A stretch of DNA of 6,970 nt, from NCBI GenBank assembly GCA_024644185.1, contig JAHELM010000126.1:1-6970 (forward strand). Reading direction: 5' to 3'. How positions within the stretch are numbered: the stretch's first letter is position 1; every line of letters starts with the position of its first letter. Under the pieces are notes generated by a model. It had not been told where the DNA came from, made no database searches, and worked only from the letters and a program-made list of their open reading frames with translations. A program made the translations under genes and the position numbers. Positions 5,483 through 6,970 of the stretch are shown one piece after another. This DNA is from Rhodospirillales bacterium. Its GTDB lineage: Bacteria > Pseudomonadota > Alphaproteobacteria > UBA8366 > JADFVY01.

Positions 5483-6848
5483 CACCCGGCTTTTCCGCAC
5501 TTCGATCTTCCAGATCGCCCTGCTGTACCTGCTGTTGTTCAGCGTGACGGCGGGCGGCCTGCTGATGTTCATCTACTGGTCCACCTCGGGTCTGATCGAC
5601 CGCCAGATGGCCGAGACCGTGCAGGCAGAAATCCGCGGCCTGGCCGAACAGTACCGGGCCGAGGGCGTCGGGCGGCTGATCGATGTCATCCGCGAGCGCA
5701 GCGGCCCGCGCGGCGACCCCCAGAACGTCTACCTGCTGGTCGATACGACGTTGCAGCCGCTGGCCGGCAACCTGCAACACTGGCCCGACGCCTTGCCGGG
5801 CGAGGACGGCTGGGTGGAAATGCGGCTGAAGCGCGGCGACCATCCGCAGGTGCCCGCGCATGTCATCCGGGCCCGCGTTTTCGAATTGCCGGACGGATCG
5901 CATCTTCTGGTCGGCCGCGATACCGAGGAGCGCGGGGATTTCCGGCAGATCATGCTGAATTCCCTCGCCTGGGCGGCGCTGCCCGCCGTTGCCCTGGGCC
6001 TGCTCGGCGGCATTCTTCTGGGCCGCTATGCGCTGCACCGCGTCGACGCCGTCCGCGAGACCAGCCAGCAGATCATGCGCGGCGACCTCAGCCGCCGCAT
6101 GCCGGTCTCGGGCAGCGGCGACGAGTTCGACCGCCTGGCCAGCACCATCAACGAGATGCTGGACCAGATCGACAAGCTGATGGCCGGGATGCGCGCGGTG
6201 ACCGACAGCCTGGCGCACGATCTGCGCAGCCCGCTGACCCGCGCCAAGGGCGGCATCGAAATGGCGCTGCGCCGAAGCGGCGACGCCGAATCCTCGCGCG
6301 AGGCGCTGGAACAGACCAACGCCGAGCTGGACACCATCCTGCGCACCTTCGAGGCGCTGATCAACATCGCCCGCGCCGAGGCCGGCATGAACCGGCTGGC
6401 CCTGGCGCCGCTCGATATTTCCGTGCTTGCCGGCGACCTGGCCGAGCTCTACGAGCCGATCGCCGAGGATTCCGGGCTCGCGCTGGACGCGGCGATCGCG
6501 CCCGGTCTGGTCGTCGCCGGGCATCGCGAGCTGCTTGGCCAGGCCCTCGCCAATCTGCTGGAAAACGCCATAAAGTACACGCCGCGCGGCGGCCGCATCG
6601 GCGTGTCCCTGTCGCGTGCCGCCGACCGCATCCTTCTGGTGGTCGCCGACACCGGCCCCGGCATCCCGCCCGAGGATTACGAGCATGTCCAGCAGCGCTT
6701 CGTCCGGCTGGACGCCAGCCGCGGCACGCCCGGCAGCGGCCTCGGCCTCAGCCTGGTCGCCGCCGTCGCCCGGCTGCACGACGCGACGCTGGAACTGGCC
6801 GACAACGCGCCCGGCCTGAAGGTGACGATCGACCTGCCGCCGGGGTGA
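5454..6848 (+). CDS. membrane sensor histidine kinase with HAMP domain
   Basis: The product (464 residues from the GTG at 5454) is a typical inner-membrane sensor kinase, expected to phosphorylate the adjacent regulator. Order of parts: short cytoplasmic N-terminus, TM1 (about 18-41), a periplasmic sensor region of about 125 residues (43-167) with no recognised ligand domain, TM2 (about 168-190), HAMP (about 191-243), dimerisation/phosphoacceptor helix with His255 (SLAHDLRSPL), and a HATPase domain with N-box Asn371 (LLENAIKYTP), G1 DTGPGIP (399-405), F-box region (Phe416) and G2 GSGLGLSL (427-434). All catalytic boxes are intact. The start is uncertain: GTG 5454 overlaps the regulator by 29 bases and lacks a clear Shine-Dalgarno, while the in-frame GTG 5469 overlaps by 14 and has GGGGGTGG upstream. 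Either way no ATG is available before TM1, and translational coupling to the regulator is likely. The stop lies 18 bases from the convergent gene's stop. Confidence 0.95.
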   Translation: MAIASVLTISTRLFRTSIFQIALLYLLLFSVTAGGLLMFIYWSTSGLIDRQMAETVQAEIRGLAEQYRAEGVGRLIDVIRERSGPRGDPQNVYLLVDTTLQPLAGNLQHWPDALPGEDGWVEMRLKRGDHPQVPAHVIRARVFELPDGSHLLVGRDTEERGDFRQIMLNSLAWAALPAVALGLLGGILLGRYALHRVDAVRETSQQIMRGDLSRRMPVSGSGDEFDRLASTINEMLDQIDKLMAGMRAVTDSLAHDLRSPLTRAKGGIEMALRRSGDAESSREALEQTNAELDTILRTFEALINIARAEAGMNRLALAPLDISVLAGDLAELYEPIAEDSGLALDAAIAPGLVVAGHRELLGQALANLLENAIKYTPRGGRIGVSLSRAADRILLVVADTGPGIPPEDYEHVQQRFVRLDASRGTPGSGLGLSLVAAVARLHDATLELADNAPGLKVTIDLPPG

Positions 6849-6866
6849 GGCGGGGGCGGATCCGGT

Positions 6867-6970
6867 TCAGCCCCGCTTCTTCAATGCCTCGGCGAAGGCG
6901 GCGGCAAAGGCGCCGCCGCCGGCATCGGGCTTCGGACCCGGTTTAGGACCCGGTTTCGGACCGGATTTCG
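6867..6970 (-). CDS. C-terminal end of an unidentified convergent protein with Lys-Pro-Gly repeats
   Basis: Only the last 34 complete codons are inside the window; the rest lies beyond the right edge. The visible protein starts with a basic, proline-rich repeat (KSGPKPGPKPGPKPDAGGG) and ends AFAAAFAEALKKRG followed by TGA (complement of 6867-6869). The codon pattern and clean reading to a stop just after the kinase gene support a real coding end. Basic low-complexity tails followed by a short Ala-rich helix are common at the ends of nucleic-acid-binding proteins such as some alphaproteobacterial helicases, but there is too little sequence to name the family. The arrangement is convergent with the kinase gene, with only 18 bases between stops. 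Confidence 0.6.
   Translation of the reverse strand, partial: KSGPKPGPKPGPKPDAGGGAFAAAFAEALKKRG
6934..6969. repeat. 12-bp tandem repeats encoding KPGP units
   Basis: GGACCCGGTTTA (6934-6945), GGACCCGGTTTC (6946-6957) and GGACCGGATTTC (6958-6969) are three near-identical 12-bp units. Read on the minus strand they encode Lys-Pro/Ser-Gly-Pro units in the tail of the convergent protein. The unit is a multiple of three, so copy-number changes would keep the frame. The array may continue beyond the edge. Confidence 0.8.

Noticed and set aside
5388..6779. 463-codon minus-strand frame antisense to the kinase
   Set aside because: No domain is seen, and the kinase on the plus strand has every catalytic box. 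It is a composition shadow.
6847..6879. Possible bidirectional terminator stem between the convergent stops (GAGGCGGGG with CCCCGCTTC)
   Set aside because: The stem is 9 bp with one G-U pair, a 15-base loop and no T-tract on either side, and it overlaps both stop codons. It is too weak to call.

Overview
The window is very GC-rich double-stranded bacterial DNA. The gene families and their order (HrpB helicase; Do-type periplasmic protease; OmpR-type response regulator; HAMP histidine kinase) suggest an alphaproteobacterium, possibly of the Rhodospirillales. That placement is an inference from protein style and gene order, not a database match.

Layout. Positions 1-2217 (minus strand) hold most of an ATP-dependent helicase of the HrpB family, whose C-terminus lies beyond the left edge. 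A 224-bp divergent spacer follows. Positions 2442-2768 (plus) encode a small exported protein of unknown function with two cysteines. Positions 2769-3198 form a gene-free but highly structured stretch: three GC-rich hairpins (two related to each other), a clear Rho-independent terminator with seven T's, a perfect 23-bp tandem duplication that copies the terminator T-tract, a weak set of GTAA repeats, and three perfect tandem copies of a 16-bp unit. Positions 3199-4683 (plus) encode a complete DegP/HtrA protease with signal peptide, catalytic triad and two PDZ domains. A 121-bp spacer with a strong hairpin and a possible promoter leads to a response regulator (4805-5482), whose 3' end overlaps the start of its sensor kinase (5454-6848). 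A convergent gene enters from the right edge (minus, 6867-6970) and shows only its last 34 codons, including a Lys-Pro-Gly-Pro repeat tail.

How the genes work together. DegP, the regulator and the kinase look like an envelope-stress module: a membrane kinase with a periplasmic sensor region, an OmpR-type DNA-binding regulator, and a periplasmic quality-control protease next door. This resembles the logic of Cpx control of degP in enterobacteria, but regulation of this degP by this pair is inferred from position only. HrpB and the small exported protein have no evident link to the module.

No phage, insertion sequence, CRISPR array, tRNA or rRNA was seen. I found no convincing evidence of a wholly new system. 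The least explained parts are the 2769-3198 intergenic region and the small two-cysteine exported protein. Very long open frames antisense to hrpB, degP and the kinase are judged to be composition shadows.
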